Of a DNA stretch of 64,000 nt, positions 43,079 to 53,703 are shown one piece after another. Source of the stretch: an uncultured Alphaproteobacteria bacterium (GTDB lineage: Bacteria; Pseudomonadota; Alphaproteobacteria; HIMB59; GCA-002718135); NCBI GenBank assembly GCA_902594815.1, contig CACJNL010000001.1, forward strand, positions 70,188-134,187, in the 5' to 3' direction. Every line of letters starts with the position of its first letter. Position 1 is the first letter of the stretch. Position numbers and translations under genes: made by a program. The notes beneath the pieces were generated by a model. It was not told the DNA's origin. It worked only from the letters and a program-made list of their open reading frames with translations, and did not search any database.

Positions 43079-44607
43079 TTTATTTTTTCCCTATTATTTC
43101 TTGTTATGCCTTTTAAAACAATTTGCTTAGTTTCTTTGACATTATTTTTATCAATATAAACACTTTCTTCTAAATCTATATCTTTATTTGCCTCGAATAA
43201 CCAAATATTACCTTTCTCAGTTTTTAATATAATACTTCTTTTGTTATTAGTTTGGGTAATTAGAATATTTGGAAAAATATGAAACCTTATATGGAAAACA
43301 AGTTCTTTGCTTTTAGAGGTGGACGAAATGATAGAATCTTCCCCTGTTAAGTAATTTTTACTTTCTTCAAAAATAATTTTTCTTTTAACAATTTTTTTAT
43401 GTTTTTTGATATAACCATTATGAGATGCTTCCACTGAATGTTTTGAGTTTTCAATTTGTTTTTTAAAAGAAACCATTTGTGGGTATTTAATATGTGGCTG
43501 GTTATCTCTTATTTCGCTTATATTTGTATTTTCTAAAACTATTGTAGAGTGTGCCGCAGAATATCTTAAGTAAGAAGCATTGCCTGTACTTTTTTCCAAA
43601 GCCCCACAGTTAGTAATTATTTTTTCTTTGCATGAGCTAAATTCGAGTGACAATGTCCCCGCACTTAGTTGTTTTGAGTGAACAGAGCTTGTAGGCTGCA
43701 CTGAGTCTAAAAATATCTTTTTATTTTTATCCTCATAAAAAAATATTCCATTTAGGTTGTCTGGAAATTGTATTTTCCTAATATTTGGCTTTTCACTAAG
43801 TGATAATTTTATTTTTTCCAGGTTGATATTGCTTACCCCGTTGAAAAGAGCCAATGTTCCATCTTTATGGAAGTATTGAGCTAGAACTGTTTCCATTTTA
43901 AGTTTAGTAAGATAAAATATTTCAGGAATGTCATTATTAAAATTTAGAAGTATTGAAATTATCTCATCTAAATTATTTATACACTGCGCTTGTTCAAAAA
44001 TATTATAACTTTTGTGCATTGCAAAACTATCAATTTGATTATCAATTATTATTTCAAATTTTTTTTTGATATTAGTAACCGCCTCGCCTAAAATAAATTT
44101 AATTAAAATATAAACCTTAAGCTCAAGCAGAGAATACTCACTAAGATTTTTAGAAAATAAAAATCTATTGAAAGCATTAATATTAATTTTTAAAATTTTT
44201 TTTAATTTTTTTTCATCTTTTTGTGTTGAAATTGAATTTATAAAATCAAAATTATTAATTAAATTGAATATTCTATTAGCAATCTGTTCCGTCTCCCAAA
44301 ATATATTTGATTTAAACTTATTAATCTCATAGCATTTAAAAACACCTGATTTTGCAAGCTCAATTCCCCTTTTTCCACCAAGCTTGTTACACAAAATAAT
44401 AAAATCATAATTATAAATTATTGGATTGTTTTCCAATTTATAGAAACTATTTTTAAAGATTAAATTTTTGTTTTTTTCATAATTATTAAAATCTATAATT
44501 TTAAAATTTAAATTACTCAAAAACTTAAATTTAAATTTTCCAGGTAATATAAAAAAATAAATTAAAATTATCTTTTTTATATAAGTCAGAAATATTTTTT
44601 TAATCAT
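43057..44607 (-). CDS. Heparinase II/III family protein
   Basis: The start is set at the ATG at 44607, which overlaps the rsmB stop region by 8 bp; the frame is open 11 codons further. The N-terminal half is helical and the C-terminal half is the heparinase II/III beta domain: DSVQPTSSVHSKQLSAGTLSLEFSS near 300 and NCGALEKSTGNASYLRYSAAHSTIVL near 330. Such proteins are polysaccharide lyase relatives. Their conserved place between rsmB and purH in alphaproteobacteria suggests a house-keeping envelope role rather than heparin use. Confidence 0.85.
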   Translation of the reverse strand: MIKKIFLTYIKKIILIYFFILPGKFKFKFLSNLNFKIIDFNNYEKNKNLIFKNSFYKLENNPIIYNYDFIILCNKLGGKRGIELAKSGVFKCYEINKFKSNIFWETEQIANRIFNLINNFDFINSISTQKDEKKLKKILKININAFNRFLFSKNLSEYSLLELKVYILIKFILGEAVTNIKKKFEIIIDNQIDSFAMHKSYNIFEQAQCINNLDEIISILLNFNNDIPEIFYLTKLKMETVLAQYFHKDGTLALFNGVSNINLEKIKLSLSEKPNIRKIQFPDNLNGIFFYEDKNKKIFLDSVQPTSSVHSKQLSAGTLSLEFSSCKEKIITNCGALEKSTGNASYLRYSAAHSTIVLENTNISEIRDNQPHIKYPQMVSFKKQIENSKHSVEASHNGYIKKHKKIVKRKIIFEESKNYLTGEDSIISSTSKSKELVFHIRFHIFPNILITQTNNKRSIILKTEKGNIWLFEANKDIDLEESVYIDKNNVKETKQIVLKGITRNNREKINWSLSKK

Positions 44608-45868
44608 TTCTAATAAGTTGTACTGCAAAAAAACCGTCAATGTTGAAATTTTTATATTTTGTTGGCAATGTTAAAAAATACCCTTCTTTAGAAATTAAAT
44701 ATTTTAAATCATAAAATTGTTTATTTGGACTATACCTCTCTATACTAAAGTTTCTGTTTTTTTTAAGAAAACTTTCAACTATATCAATGGTCTCTGAATA
44801 AAAAAATGAACAAACCATATAAACTATTTTTCCTTTAGTCTTTAATAATTTGGATGATTTTTCTAACAAATTTTTTTGAAGTTGGTTTAAAGCTCCAAAG
44901 TCAGGCTCTTTTGATTTAAAAAATATTTCAGGGTGTCTTCTAATTGTTCCAATTGAGGAGCATGGTGCATCCAATATTATCATATCAAATTTATGACATT
45001 CATCAAAATCTAATCCATTTAAATTCATTATTTTTGGTTTAAATTTTAATCTAGATAAATTAGTTTTAAGTTTTGAAATTCTTTTAATATTAATATCATT
45101 TAAAACTGCTTTGTTGTTAGATAAAATTTGAAAAGCCTTACCTCCTGGAGCTGCACACATATCTAGAATACTTAAATTCTTGGTTTTAGAGTTAAATGCC
45201 AGTGGCAGCATAGATGCAAAATCTTGAACCCACCATTCACCTTTTTCAAAATTGTCTATGTCACTTACTTTTTTATGAGTTTCAACAAATGCAGAATATT
45301 TTGAACTTTTTGTGTGAGGTTCTTTAAAATTAGTTAGATATTTTTCTGATTTAAAAACTAAATGTAAACTTGGTTGTTCACAAAAAGTCTTAATAAATTT
45401 ATCTATCTCAAAATTTTTTTTATTTTTTATTTGTTTTACAAACCATTCAGGAAAATCAAGCAATTTAATTTCTATTTTGCTAATTTCATTTAGATTATTC
45501 AAAACATTTTTTAATAAAGCATTAACAAAGCCTGGGAAAATTTTTACTTTTTTTGCGACATTCACAGTTTCATTAACAACCGCATAAGGTTTTATTTTTA
45601 AATAAACAATCTGAACTATAGCGGATGATAAAAGTATGCATTGATTAGTATTAAGCCCAGATTTAGTAAATTTTTTTAAAATTAATTTACAGTGCATACT
45701 TCTTCTCATTGTGTTCAAGCACACGTTATTAATAAAAGAGATATCTTTTTGGTTAAAACCTCGACCAATAATGTATTTGTTAAAAGCTGTTTCGAAATTT
45801 TTATTTTTTTTGAATATCTCAACTAATATTTGAAATATTACATATCTAGTTTTTGTGCTTCTGTTCAT
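44600..45868 (-). CDS. rsmB: 16S rRNA (cytosine967-C5)-methyltransferase RsmB
   Basis: An N-terminal NusB-like RNA-binding domain (1-130) precedes a SAM methyltransferase with LDMCAAPGGKAFQIL near 225, DAPCSSIGTIRRHPE near 288 and the catalytic VCSFFYSE near 340, the two-cysteine mechanism of m5C enzymes. The start is the ATG at 45868; the frame opens one TTG codon earlier. It begins the rsmB-heparinase-purH operon. Confidence 0.93.
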   Translation of the reverse strand: MNRSTKTRYVIFQILVEIFKKNKNFETAFNKYIIGRGFNQKDISFINNVCLNTMRRSMHCKLILKKFTKSGLNTNQCILLSSAIVQIVYLKIKPYAVVNETVNVAKKVKIFPGFVNALLKNVLNNLNEISKIEIKLLDFPEWFVKQIKNKKNFEIDKFIKTFCEQPSLHLVFKSEKYLTNFKEPHTKSSKYSAFVETHKKVSDIDNFEKGEWWVQDFASMLPLAFNSKTKNLSILDMCAAPGGKAFQILSNNKAVLNDINIKRISKLKTNLSRLKFKPKIMNLNGLDFDECHKFDMIILDAPCSSIGTIRRHPEIFFKSKEPDFGALNQLQKNLLEKSSKLLKTKGKIVYMVCSFFYSETIDIVESFLKKNRNFSIERYSPNKQFYDLKYLISKEGYFLTLPTKYKNFNIDGFFAVQLIRND

Positions 45869-45879
45869 CAAAGTATATA

Positions 45880-47043
45880 ATGTTTATTATGCCCTTTTTT
45901 AGCTTTTCTCTAACTGAGGTTACGCCCTCTTTAAAAAAATATAATATTACAGAAAATAATCTTTATTTCAGTAAAAACACTCAATTATGGAAACTAATAA
46001 AAAAAATTCCAAAATCAAACATTAATAAGCTTGATCTTGAAAAACGACACTCTCCCAAGAGTATAGGAAAAAAAATATTATTTTGTTTGCCGCCTAACAT
46101 AGGTTTGGGGGATGCGATTGAATATGCTTCAGCAATAAAATTAATTTCCGATACTAATATGTTTGAAAAACTAGCTGTGGCTTTCGTGGGAGAATTTCAG
46201 TTTTTGTTTAAAGACTATTTTAATATAAAAAATAATTTTCCATATATAATTGATAATATTGATATTAAGAAATATGATACCATCTTTCACTTTACCCTTG
46301 AAATTCAAAGTTTAATAAACCAAAAGTATTCTCGATCTGATATTTTTACTGAGATTATTAGTTTTTTTAAAATTAAAAATATCAAATCAACAATTATTCA
46401 GAATAATAAAAATTGTAATATAAAAAAAATATCAATATTTCCGCTCTCTAATTCTCCGATTAGAACGATGCCTATTGAAATATTGATTAAGTTAACTAGT
46501 CTTTTAAAAAAACACTTTAATATAGAAATATTCTTAAATCAAAATTCAGAGATATCTAATTTAATATACAAAAGAATAATAAATGAAGATATTAATATTG
46601 TTGATCCTAAAAACACAAAAGCTCTGATTTCAGAAATAAAAAAAATTGAGTATGGTATATTTATGGATTCAGGTCCATTACACGTTGCAAAAATGTTCAA
46701 TAAAAAAGGATTGTTAATAGAGACTAGTGTCTCATCAAAAATTTTGCTGCGCAACTATAAAATGATTAAGGGAATAGGTAACACGTTTTCTTCTTCTTTT
46801 TGTATGGCACCATGTGGTCTTACTGATATTTTTAACCACAACAATAATCATGGTTGTTTTGATAGCTTACAAATTGAAAGAGCAAAATTTAAAAAAGAGA
46901 ATTATAAAAATTTGATAAACAGAGGTGTTAAAAACCATTATAAGAAAAATTTCATTAAACCCGTTGGGTGTGTATCTTCTTTAAATGTACAAAATATATA
47001 TAATGCTATAATGAAAGATTTATCTTTATGCGAGGAAAGTTAG
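45880..47043 (+). CDS. Glycosyltransferase family 9-like protein
   Basis: The protein resembles heptosyltransferase-like GT9/GT-B enzymes: PPNIGLGDAIEYASAIKLI near 72 matches the donor-side RxGDxxxxxP region and YGIFMDSGPLHVAKMF near 262 matches the DSGxxHxAxA motif. Starts at 45880 or 45889 are both possible; the open frame begins inside rsmB. A CGLTDIFNHNNNHGCFDSL segment near 315 is like the metal-cluster or CxnC part of lipopolysaccharide heptosyltransferase relatives. It overlaps tdk by 16 bp. Confidence 0.72.
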   Translation: MFIMPFFSFSLTEVTPSLKKYNITENNLYFSKNTQLWKLIKKIPKSNINKLDLEKRHSPKSIGKKILFCLPPNIGLGDAIEYASAIKLISDTNMFEKLAVAFVGEFQFLFKDYFNIKNNFPYIIDNIDIKKYDTIFHFTLEIQSLINQKYSRSDIFTEIISFFKIKNIKSTIIQNNKNCNIKKISIFPLSNSPIRTMPIEILIKLTSLLKKHFNIEIFLNQNSEISNLIYKRIINEDINIVDPKNTKALISEIKKIEYGIFMDSGPLHVAKMFNKKGLLIETSVSSKILLRNYKMIKGIGNTFSSSFCMAPCGLTDIFNHNNNHGCFDSLQIERAKFKKENYKNLINRGVKNHYKKNFIKPVGCVSSLNVQNIYNAIMKDLSLCEES

Positions 47044-47579
47044 AAACAATCGTCGGAGCAATGTTTGCTGGCAAAACAAGCGAGCTGTTGAAAAGAATTT
47101 TATGGGCAAAACATCAGAGTAAAAAAATTATTGTCATTAAACCTATAATTGACGATCGATATGACCAAGAAAAAATAATTACACACAATGATTTAAGTCA
47201 TGACTGTTTTTCAATGAAAAATTGGAAAAATGTTAACGATAATTTTAAATTTAACAAAGATGTTGTAGACGTAGTATTTTTAGATGAAATTCAGTTTATG
47301 AACACAGATGAAACACTTGAGAATGTTGAAAGGATATTAAACAATGGCATTGATGTTGTTTGCTCAGGTTTAGATCAAGATTCAAGAGGAAGGCCTTGGG
47401 AAACGTCCTCAATGCTTCTAGGTCTTTCTGATAAAATTATTAAAATTTATGGATTTTGCAATGTATGTGGGATGGAGGCAACAAAAACCTATAGAAAAAC
47501 CGAAGGAGGAGGAAGGACCCAAGTTGGTGCAGCAGACATTTATGAGCCGAGATGCTTAAAGCACTGGGAGGCAAGATAA
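47028..47579 (+). CDS. tdk: Thymidine kinase (type II)
   Basis: The P-loop GAMFAGKTSELLK is near residue 10, DEIQFM near 88, and the lasso domain with the zinc ribbon FCNVCGMEAT near 144 and RCLKHW at the end. Length 183 is typical of TK1-like enzymes. It phosphorylates thymidine for salvage. Its end is adjacent to the convergent acs gene without a gap. Confidence 0.94.
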   Translation: MRGKLETIVGAMFAGKTSELLKRILWAKHQSKKIIVIKPIIDDRYDQEKIITHNDLSHDCFSMKNWKNVNDNFKFNKDVVDVVFLDEIQFMNTDETLENVERILNNGIDVVCSGLDQDSRGRPWETSSMLLGLSDKIIKIYGFCNVCGMEATKTYRKTEGGGRTQVGAADIYEPRCLKHWEAR

Positions 47580-49514
47580 TCAATTATTTAATTTGTTATC
47601 AATTAGTTTTTGAACAACACTTGGATCAGCCAATGTTGTAATATCCCCAAGCTGATCTTCCTCATTGGCTGCTATTTTTCTAAGTATTCTTCTCATTATT
47701 TTTCCAGATCGAGTTTTGGGTAGTCCATCTGAAAAATGAATAAAGTCAGGAGTAGCAATAGGTCCAATCTTTGATCTTATAGTTTCTACCAACTCTTTTT
47801 TTAAATCATCACTGCTTTCTACCCCAGCTTTAAGCGAAACATAACAATACAATCCATTTCCTTTAATATCATGAGGGTATCCAACAACAGCTGCCTCAGA
47901 AACTTTAGGATGAGAAACAAAAGCACTTTCAACCTCTGCAGTTCCAAGGTTATGGCCTGATACTATAATTACATCATCAACTCTGCCAGTGATCCAATAA
48001 TATCCATCTTTATCTCTTTTACACCCATCTCCAGTAAAATATTTTCCATCAAATTGTGAAAAATATGTAGAAATAAATCTTTCATGATCTCCATAGACAG
48101 TTCTCATTTGACCTGGCCAAGAATCCTTTAGGCAAAGCATTCCCTCTGACTCTCCATTTTGTTCCACTCCATCTTTATTTACTATACAAGGCTCAATTCC
48201 ATAAAAAGGTTTCGATGCTGAGCCTGGTTTAAGATCTACAGCCCCACTTTGGGGCGATATTAATATTCCACCAGTTTCAGTTTGCCACCAAGTATCAACA
48301 ATTGGACAATTTGAATTTCCTGGCACTTCATAATACCACTTCCAGGCTTCTGGATTGATTGGCTCACCAACTGTGCCAAGTAATTTTAGAGAAGATCTTG
48401 ATGTTTTTTTTACATAATCATCACCTTCTCTCATTAATGCTCTGATTGCTGTTGGGGCAGTATAAAAAATATTAACACTATGCTTATCTATAACTTCCCA
48501 GAACCTTGAAAAATTTGGATAGTTAGGAACTCCTTCAAACATCAACGTAGTTGCACCATTAGATAACGGTCCATAAATTATGTAGCTATGACCAGTAATC
48601 CAACCAATGTCAGCTGTGCACCAATAAATATCATCCTTTTTATAATTAAAGATATATTCATGAGTCATAGAGGCGTATACTAAATAACCCCCAGTTGTGT
48701 GCAAAACCCCCTTAGGCTTACCTGTTGATCCAGATGTATATAAAATAAAAAGAGGATCTTCCGCATTCATTTCTTCTGGCTCACAGTATTGATCTACATC
48801 AGGAATTAATTCGTCTATGTACAAATCTCTTCCACCCACCATGTCAACTTTGTTTTCTGTATATTTAACAACCAAACATTTTTTCACATTGGGACAACTT
48901 TCAAGAGCTTTGTCAGTTATTTTTTTAAGTGGAATTGCCTTTCCGCCTCTAATACCTTCATCTGCTGTTACAACATATTCAGAGTTACAATCTTTTATCC
49001 TCCCTGCTATAGATTCAGAAGAAAAACCACCAAATATTATTGAATGTATCGCACCTATTCTGGCACAAGCAAGCATTACATAGGCAAGCTCAGGTATCAT
49101 CGTTAAATAAATAGTTACGCGATCCCCTTTTTTTACACCAATTTTCTTAAGAACATTTGCCATTTTACAAACTTTAGTTTGTAATTCCTCATAGCTAATT
49201 TTTTTAACTTTAGCAGGGTCATCCCCTTCCCAAATAATTGCAGTTTTCTTTGGAGAGTCTTTAGCATGTCTATCAATACAGTTATAAGAGACATTTGTTG
49301 TTCCATCGAAGTACCATTTGATACTAACATCATTTTTACTATAAACCACATCCTTAATTTTTGTATAAGGCTTAAACCAATCTATTCTTTTTCCATGCTT
49401 AGACCAAAAGATTTCATTATTTGATAATGATTCGTCATACATTTTTTCATATTGTTCTTTATTTACCTTGGCATTTTTTTGCCATGAGTCATTAACTTTA
49501 TATGTATGATTCAT
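47580..49514 (-). CDS. acs: Acetyl-CoA synthetase
   Basis: AMP-forming enzyme that activates acetate. The adenylation motif [11 protein letters not shown] near residue 256, WWQTETGG near 406, [20 protein letters not shown] near 488 and the C-terminal SGKIMRR with the conserved lysine near 600 (acetylated in other species) are visible. Length 644 is normal. It is convergent with tdk and stands alone on its strand, flanked by a sulfotransferase gene 11 bp upstream. Confidence 0.96.
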   Translation of the reverse strand: MNHTYKVNDSWQKNAKVNKEQYEKMYDESLSNNEIFWSKHGKRIDWFKPYTKIKDVVYSKNDVSIKWYFDGTTNVSYNCIDRHAKDSPKKTAIIWEGDDPAKVKKISYEELQTKVCKMANVLKKIGVKKGDRVTIYLTMIPELAYVMLACARIGAIHSIIFGGFSSESIAGRIKDCNSEYVVTADEGIRGGKAIPLKKITDKALESCPNVKKCLVVKYTENKVDMVGGRDLYIDELIPDVDQYCEPEEMNAEDPLFILYTSGSTGKPKGVLHTTGGYLVYASMTHEYIFNYKKDDIYWCTADIGWITGHSYIIYGPLSNGATTLMFEGVPNYPNFSRFWEVIDKHSVNIFYTAPTAIRALMREGDDYVKKTSRSSLKLLGTVGEPINPEAWKWYYEVPGNSNCPIVDTWWQTETGGILISPQSGAVDLKPGSASKPFYGIEPCIVNKDGVEQNGESEGMLCLKDSWPGQMRTVYGDHERFISTYFSQFDGKYFTGDGCKRDKDGYYWITGRVDDVIIVSGHNLGTAEVESAFVSHPKVSEAAVVGYPHDIKGNGLYCYVSLKAGVESSDDLKKELVETIRSKIGPIATPDFIHFSDGLPKTRSGKIMRRILRKIAANEEDQLGDITTLADPSVVQKLIDNKLNN

Positions 49515-49525
49515 AATATTCTATT

Positions 49526-50404
49526 TTAATCATAACCAAATTTATCCATAAAATCTCTAAATTTTTTTTCTAATATATTAATTTGTTTAACATTTAGAGT
49601 ATTTTTCCATTGATTTTTTTTTCCTTTTCGAAAAAAAGGACCTGACTGAGCTTCCTTAAATCCAATTTGGCTTTCTTGTAATTTTAATTCTTTAAAGTCA
49701 GTAGTTTTAATAATATTGTCAATTTTTGTTTTAGTTAATTTAAAATTTATTTGATAATTTTTTTCGAAAAAATTAATGATATAATTTAATGCTTCTTTTT
49801 TTTTATAAACCAGGTCTTCATATTTTAAAATAAGCTTTGGAACTAACAAATCATTATTCACCCAAGATGCAACATGCTCATCCCAAGAAGATAAAAAGGT
49901 TCTAGGTTTTATGTGCTCTGGTAATTCCGACTTTGCTAGAGTCCACTCGATACAAGAGTTGAAATCTACCATAAAATTAATTGACTCAGTAAAAGTTAAG
50001 TTGGCATGCTTGGCCCATGAAATAGCAACATCTCTTGGGTCTCTTACAATATAAATATAACCTGCTGTGCTACTCGCATTGGTAAACCAATTATTTAAAA
50101 AAGCAACATAACTTGAATGAGATTTTACAAAACCAAAACCTTTGTTGATTTTCATATTTTCTTTTTTTTGAAGAGTTAACCAATATTTTGAGAGCACTTT
50201 TAACTGATCAAGTTTTAAAAAATCTTCTTCGTTAATTTTTTTTATTAAGTTTAACCTATTTCTCATTTCAAATTGAGTGGTGTGTTTTAATTGATCAAAC
50301 TGAAACTTTCCATCTCTTGAAAAAAATAGTGATGCAATAATAGCCCTAACCAGAGTGTTGCCACTTTTGGGGTAAGAGGAGATCCAAAAAATATGTTTCG
50401 ACAT
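49526..50404 (-). CDS. Sulfotransferase (PAPS-dependent), paralogue 2
   Basis: MSKHIFWISSYPKSGNTLVRAI holds the 5'-phosphosulfate loop, IYIVRDPRDVAISWAKH near 117 the 3'-phosphate motif, and FFRKGKKNQWKNTL near 260 the C-terminal family 1 signature. It is 292 residues long. It is the second of two adjacent copies and is close in sequence to the gene at 50415, with 10 bp between them, so a tandem duplication is likely. It may be co-transcribed with acs downstream. Confidence 0.92.
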   Translation of the reverse strand: MSKHIFWISSYPKSGNTLVRAIIASLFFSRDGKFQFDQLKHTTQFEMRNRLNLIKKINEEDFLKLDQLKVLSKYWLTLQKKENMKINKGFGFVKSHSSYVAFLNNWFTNASSTAGYIYIVRDPRDVAISWAKHANLTFTESINFMVDFNSCIEWTLAKSELPEHIKPRTFLSSWDEHVASWVNNDLLVPKLILKYEDLVYKKKEALNYIINFFEKNYQINFKLTKTKIDNIIKTTDFKELKLQESQIGFKEAQSGPFFRKGKKNQWKNTLNVKQINILEKKFRDFMDKFGYD

Positions 50405-50414
50405 CGTGAGAATT

Positions 50415-51311
50415 TTAAGCGTTTTTGTATAATTTTATTTTATAATTTAATTTTTTAAGCAAATGATAATAAGTTTTTTCTATACGCAAAATTTGTTCAT
50501 TGGATAGCTTGTCCATCCATTGCCCCTTTGTTCCTTTGTTAAAAAAACTATTGTTATTTACAGCTTCGTCAAAACCAATTTTGTTTTCAGTATTTTTAAG
50601 ATGATTAAAATCTGAGTAGGTTATCATATTTTCTATTTTTCTATCTAGGTTTGAAAATTTAAAATTAAAATTTTTAAAAAAATCAATTATTTTTTTTATA
50701 GTCTCTTTTTTTTTATATACAAGATCTTCAAATCTTATAATCAGCCTTGGACAATCAAAAACATATCTGTTCCATGACATAAAATGACTTTCCCAACTTG
50801 ATATTAGGGTTGTAGGTCGTTGTTTTTCAAATAAGTTGACACTATCTTCCCAAAATGTGCCAAAGTCTTTATTGAACAAATTATCGATGCTTTTTTCTAT
50901 AGTAAAATTAAAATGATTACACATTGATAAAACAACATCTCTTGGGTCCCTAACAATATAAATAATACCTAAAGTATTTTCTTTTGTTGCAAAAGAATTG
51001 TTCAAAATTTTTACTAATGCGTGATGAGTTTTTACAAACATAAAATCTCCATCAAATTTTAGATTTTCTTTTGTTTGCATTCTTTGCCAATATTTTGATA
51101 ATATTTCTAGTTTGTGTAAACTATTGTAATCCTGGGTATTAATTTTTTTTACAAAATTAAGGTTATTAGTACTTTCTATAACTGGTATATTTTTTAACAA
51201 TTTAAAATCAAAAACACCATCATCTGTAAAAAATAGCGATGTAATAAGGCTTCTCAATAATGTGTTACCACTCTTAGGATAAGAAGCAATCCAAAAGATA
51301 TGTTTACTCAT
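50415..51311 (-). CDS. Sulfotransferase (PAPS-dependent), paralogue 3
   Basis: MSKHIFWIASYPKSGNTLLRSL contains the PAPS loop, IYIVRDPRDVVLSMCNH near 119 the 3'-phosphate motif and SFFNKGTKGQWMDKL near 265 the C-terminal signature. It is 298 residues long. It is adjacent to its paralogue and overlaps the EVE-domain gene by 8 bp. Acceptors unknown. Confidence 0.92.
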   Translation of the reverse strand: MSKHIFWIASYPKSGNTLLRSLITSLFFTDDGVFDFKLLKNIPVIESTNNLNFVKKINTQDYNSLHKLEILSKYWQRMQTKENLKFDGDFMFVKTHHALVKILNNSFATKENTLGIIYIVRDPRDVVLSMCNHFNFTIEKSIDNLFNKDFGTFWEDSVNLFEKQRPTTLISSWESHFMSWNRYVFDCPRLIIRFEDLVYKKKETIKKIIDFFKNFNFKFSNLDRKIENMITYSDFNHLKNTENKIGFDEAVNNNSFFNKGTKGQWMDKLSNEQILRIEKTYYHLLKKLNYKIKLYKNA

Positions 51312-51723
51312 TAATGTTAGAAAGTTTTAAAATTTCATTAAATTGATCAACAGTTAGAGGCATTACAGAAAGTCTACTTTGTTTTAAAAGAGGCATTTCT
51401 GATAATCTGTTGTTTTTTTTTATTCTATTGAGAGTAACAGGATACTTTAATTTTTTTACCGCCTTTACATCAATTGCTACAAATTTTTTACTTTTGTCAG
51501 TTGGATCAGGATAGTGCTCTTTATGAACCTCAACAATACCAACAATACTTTTCTCATTAACAGAATGATAAAAAAAACATTGATCCCTTTTTTTCATTTT
51601 CATTAAATTGTTTCTCGCTTGATAATTTCTTACACCATCCCACATGTCTATCTTGCTTTTAACTTGATCTTGCCATGACCATGTTGATGGTTCTGATTTT
51701 AGTAGCCAATAATTTTTACTCAT
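51304..51723 (-). CDS. EVE domain protein
   Basis: The 139 residues match EVE (PUA-like) proteins: MSKNYWLLKSEPSTWSW at the start, WDGVRNYQARNNLMKMKKRDQCFFYHS near 29-55 and a terminal LKQSRLSVMPLT. EVE proteins recognise modified bases in DNA or RNA in other systems. Next to tsaD in many alphaproteobacteria. It overlaps the sulfotransferase gene by 8 bp. Confidence 0.93.
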   Translation of the reverse strand: MSKNYWLLKSEPSTWSWQDQVKSKIDMWDGVRNYQARNNLMKMKKRDQCFFYHSVNEKSIVGIVEVHKEHYPDPTDKSKKFVAIDVKAVKKLKYPVTLNRIKKNNRLSEMPLLKQSRLSVMPLTVDQFNEILKLSNINE

Positions 51724-51763
51724 ATTTAAATTTATAAAATATTTTAATAAATTAATAAATTAC

Positions 51764-52768
51764 TTATTTTATTGAAAGTCTTGGATTAGCTTTATAGTAA
51801 AGATTTGATGCAGTCTCTATATTTTTATTTAAACAATTCCAGGCGATCATAGCTGCATTATCACTCATCATTTCTTTGTGTGGAAAAAAAATATTAACAT
51901 TATGATTTTGAAAAGAATCTTTAAATTTTTCTGAAATATACTTGTTATTAGTTACGCCGCCTACAATTGAGAGAGACTTAACACTTACAGACTCCTCAGA
52001 TAGTTTTTTTAATGTTTTTTTAACTTTCTCTATGAGAATTTTTGAAACACAAAATTGAAAAGATGCACTTAAGTTAGCAATAAATTCAGTGTTCAAACTG
52101 TTTTTTTTTACTATATGATTAATTGCAGTTTTGAGCCCTGAAAAAGAAAAATTTAAATTATCTTCATTAATCAATGGTGCCGGCAGATCAAAGGTTGTTT
52201 CATCTCCGTTAAGAGCTCTTTGTTCAATTTCAGGTCCACCGGGATATGACAAGCCAAGTAATTTAGCAACTTTATCAAAAGTTTCTCCAACAGCATCATC
52301 CAGCGTTTCACCTATTAGATTTATATTTTTTTTTGATGTAACGTGATAAATTTCTGTATGACCTCCTGTTAAGAGTAAGCATACCTGTGGATATTCTACC
52401 TTATTATTGTAAGTTGGAGAAAGTACGTGGCTCTCAATGTGGTTTATTGGCACAAATGGCTTATTTAGTCCAATTGCTAATGACTTAGTAAACGTTGACC
52501 CAATTAGAAGTGGTCCAATTAATCCTGGGCCACACGTTGAGGCAAAAACATCAATATCTGAAATTTTTTTTCCACTTTCTTTAAGGGCAATTTGGGTGAT
52601 ATTTTGCAATATTTCAAGATGCGCTCTTGAAGCTAACTCTGGAACAACACCACCATGTTTTTTATGGGCCTCTTGCGTGAAAACTATGTGACTGTAAATA
52701 TGTTTATTTTTATCCATAATACACACTGAGGTTTCGTCACACGAGGTTTCTGTAGCAAAAACAAGCAT
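51764..52768 (-). CDS. tsaD: tRNA N6-threonylcarbamoyladenosine transferase TsaD
   Basis: TsaD transfers the threonylcarbamoyl group to A37 of ANN-decoding tRNAs. I use the ATG at 52768, which gives MLVFATETSCDETS as in the family; the frame is open 12 codons further upstream. Metal ligand histidines are in INHIESHVLS near 110, TGGHTEIY near 135 and the terminal DNAAMIAW. Length is 334 residues. Confidence 0.95.
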   Translation of the reverse strand: MLVFATETSCDETSVCIMDKNKHIYSHIVFTQEAHKKHGGVVPELASRAHLEILQNITQIALKESGKKISDIDVFASTCGPGLIGPLLIGSTFTKSLAIGLNKPFVPINHIESHVLSPTYNNKVEYPQVCLLLTGGHTEIYHVTSKKNINLIGETLDDAVGETFDKVAKLLGLSYPGGPEIEQRALNGDETTFDLPAPLINEDNLNFSFSGLKTAINHIVKKNSLNTEFIANLSASFQFCVSKILIEKVKKTLKKLSEESVSVKSLSIVGGVTNNKYISEKFKDSFQNHNVNIFFPHKEMMSDNAAMIAWNCLNKNIETASNLYYKANPRLSIK

Positions 52769-52827
52769 ATTTTTCCTATAACAAATTCTTCTGTTAAACA
52801 ACAAGCTAATAATGATAAAAAGTTAAT

Positions 52828-53703
52828 GTGAAAAATATACTTCAAAAATTCTATTTATTTTCCAAATTATCCTTAAGTGTTTCTTTATTATTTATTCTGA
52901 TTTTGACCGGATATTTATTTTATAGAAGTTATACTTCTGTATCTATCACAAAAAATAACGAAGTAATTCAGAAAAATAATCTTCAAAATTCTATAAATTT
53001 AAACTCATCAAAAATTGAAAAAATAGAAATTTTGCTTAGTGAAAACAACCAAAAACTTAAAAATATTTTTGATGTCTTAGATAAAAATAATCAAATAAAT
53101 TCTGATAATATTTTAAAAGAAATTCAAAATGATTTTATCAATATTAAATCAGAGTTAAAAAAAATACAATTTGAATTGGAAAACAATAAACCAGATAAGC
53201 AACAGTCATCTAAAAGCAATTTTGATAAAATTAATGTTAAGAATACTGCGCAATTGATTAAACTTAAATTTGAAAATGGCAGTGACTTTTCAAATGAATT
53301 AGAGCTATTTAGTAAATTTCTGGGAAATGATGGAGCTCACATTACTGAAAAATTATATTTAGTTAACAACAATAATTTTTTAGGCTCAGATTTTTTACTA
53401 GCAAACTTCAAAAAAGAAACAAATGATTATATATCTGCTAACTTGATAAGAAAAAATAAATTAATTGAGACAATACTTCCATACATTGAAATTCAACCAT
53501 CTAAATCTAAAGAGCTATCAGATAGCAGGCTAATAATTATTCAAAATATATCAAAACTGCTTGAAAGCAAAAAATATTCAGAGGCATTAAATAATATAAA
53601 ATTAATAGATGAAAATAAAAATTATTTTATCTCTACAACACAGCAGCTTTTAATAGCAGTAGAATTTACGAACACGCTTAAGGATTTTATTTCTTATGGT
53701 TAA
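52828..53703 (+). CDS. Mitofilin-like inner membrane protein (COG4223 type)
   Basis: The start is a GTG. One N-terminal membrane segment (13-32), a coiled-coil (40-125) and a C-terminal helical domain with multiple short repeats give the architecture of the alphaproteobacterial mitofilin (Mic60) homologues. Position between tsaD and a HemY-like gene is where these proteins are found in many alphaproteobacteria. The sequence itself is poorly conserved, so the call rests on architecture and neighbours. Confidence 0.65.
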   Translation: MKNILQKFYLFSKLSLSVSLLFILILTGYLFYRSYTSVSITKNNEVIQKNNLQNSINLNSSKIEKIEILLSENNQKLKNIFDVLDKNNQINSDNILKEIQNDFINIKSELKKIQFELENNKPDKQQSSKSNFDKINVKNTAQLIKLKFENGSDFSNELELFSKFLGNDGAHITEKLYLVNNNNFLGSDFLLANFKKETNDYISANLIRKNKLIETILPYIEIQPSKSKELSDSRLIIIQNISKLLESKKYSEALNNIKLIDENKNYFISTTQQLLIAVEFTNTLKDFISYG

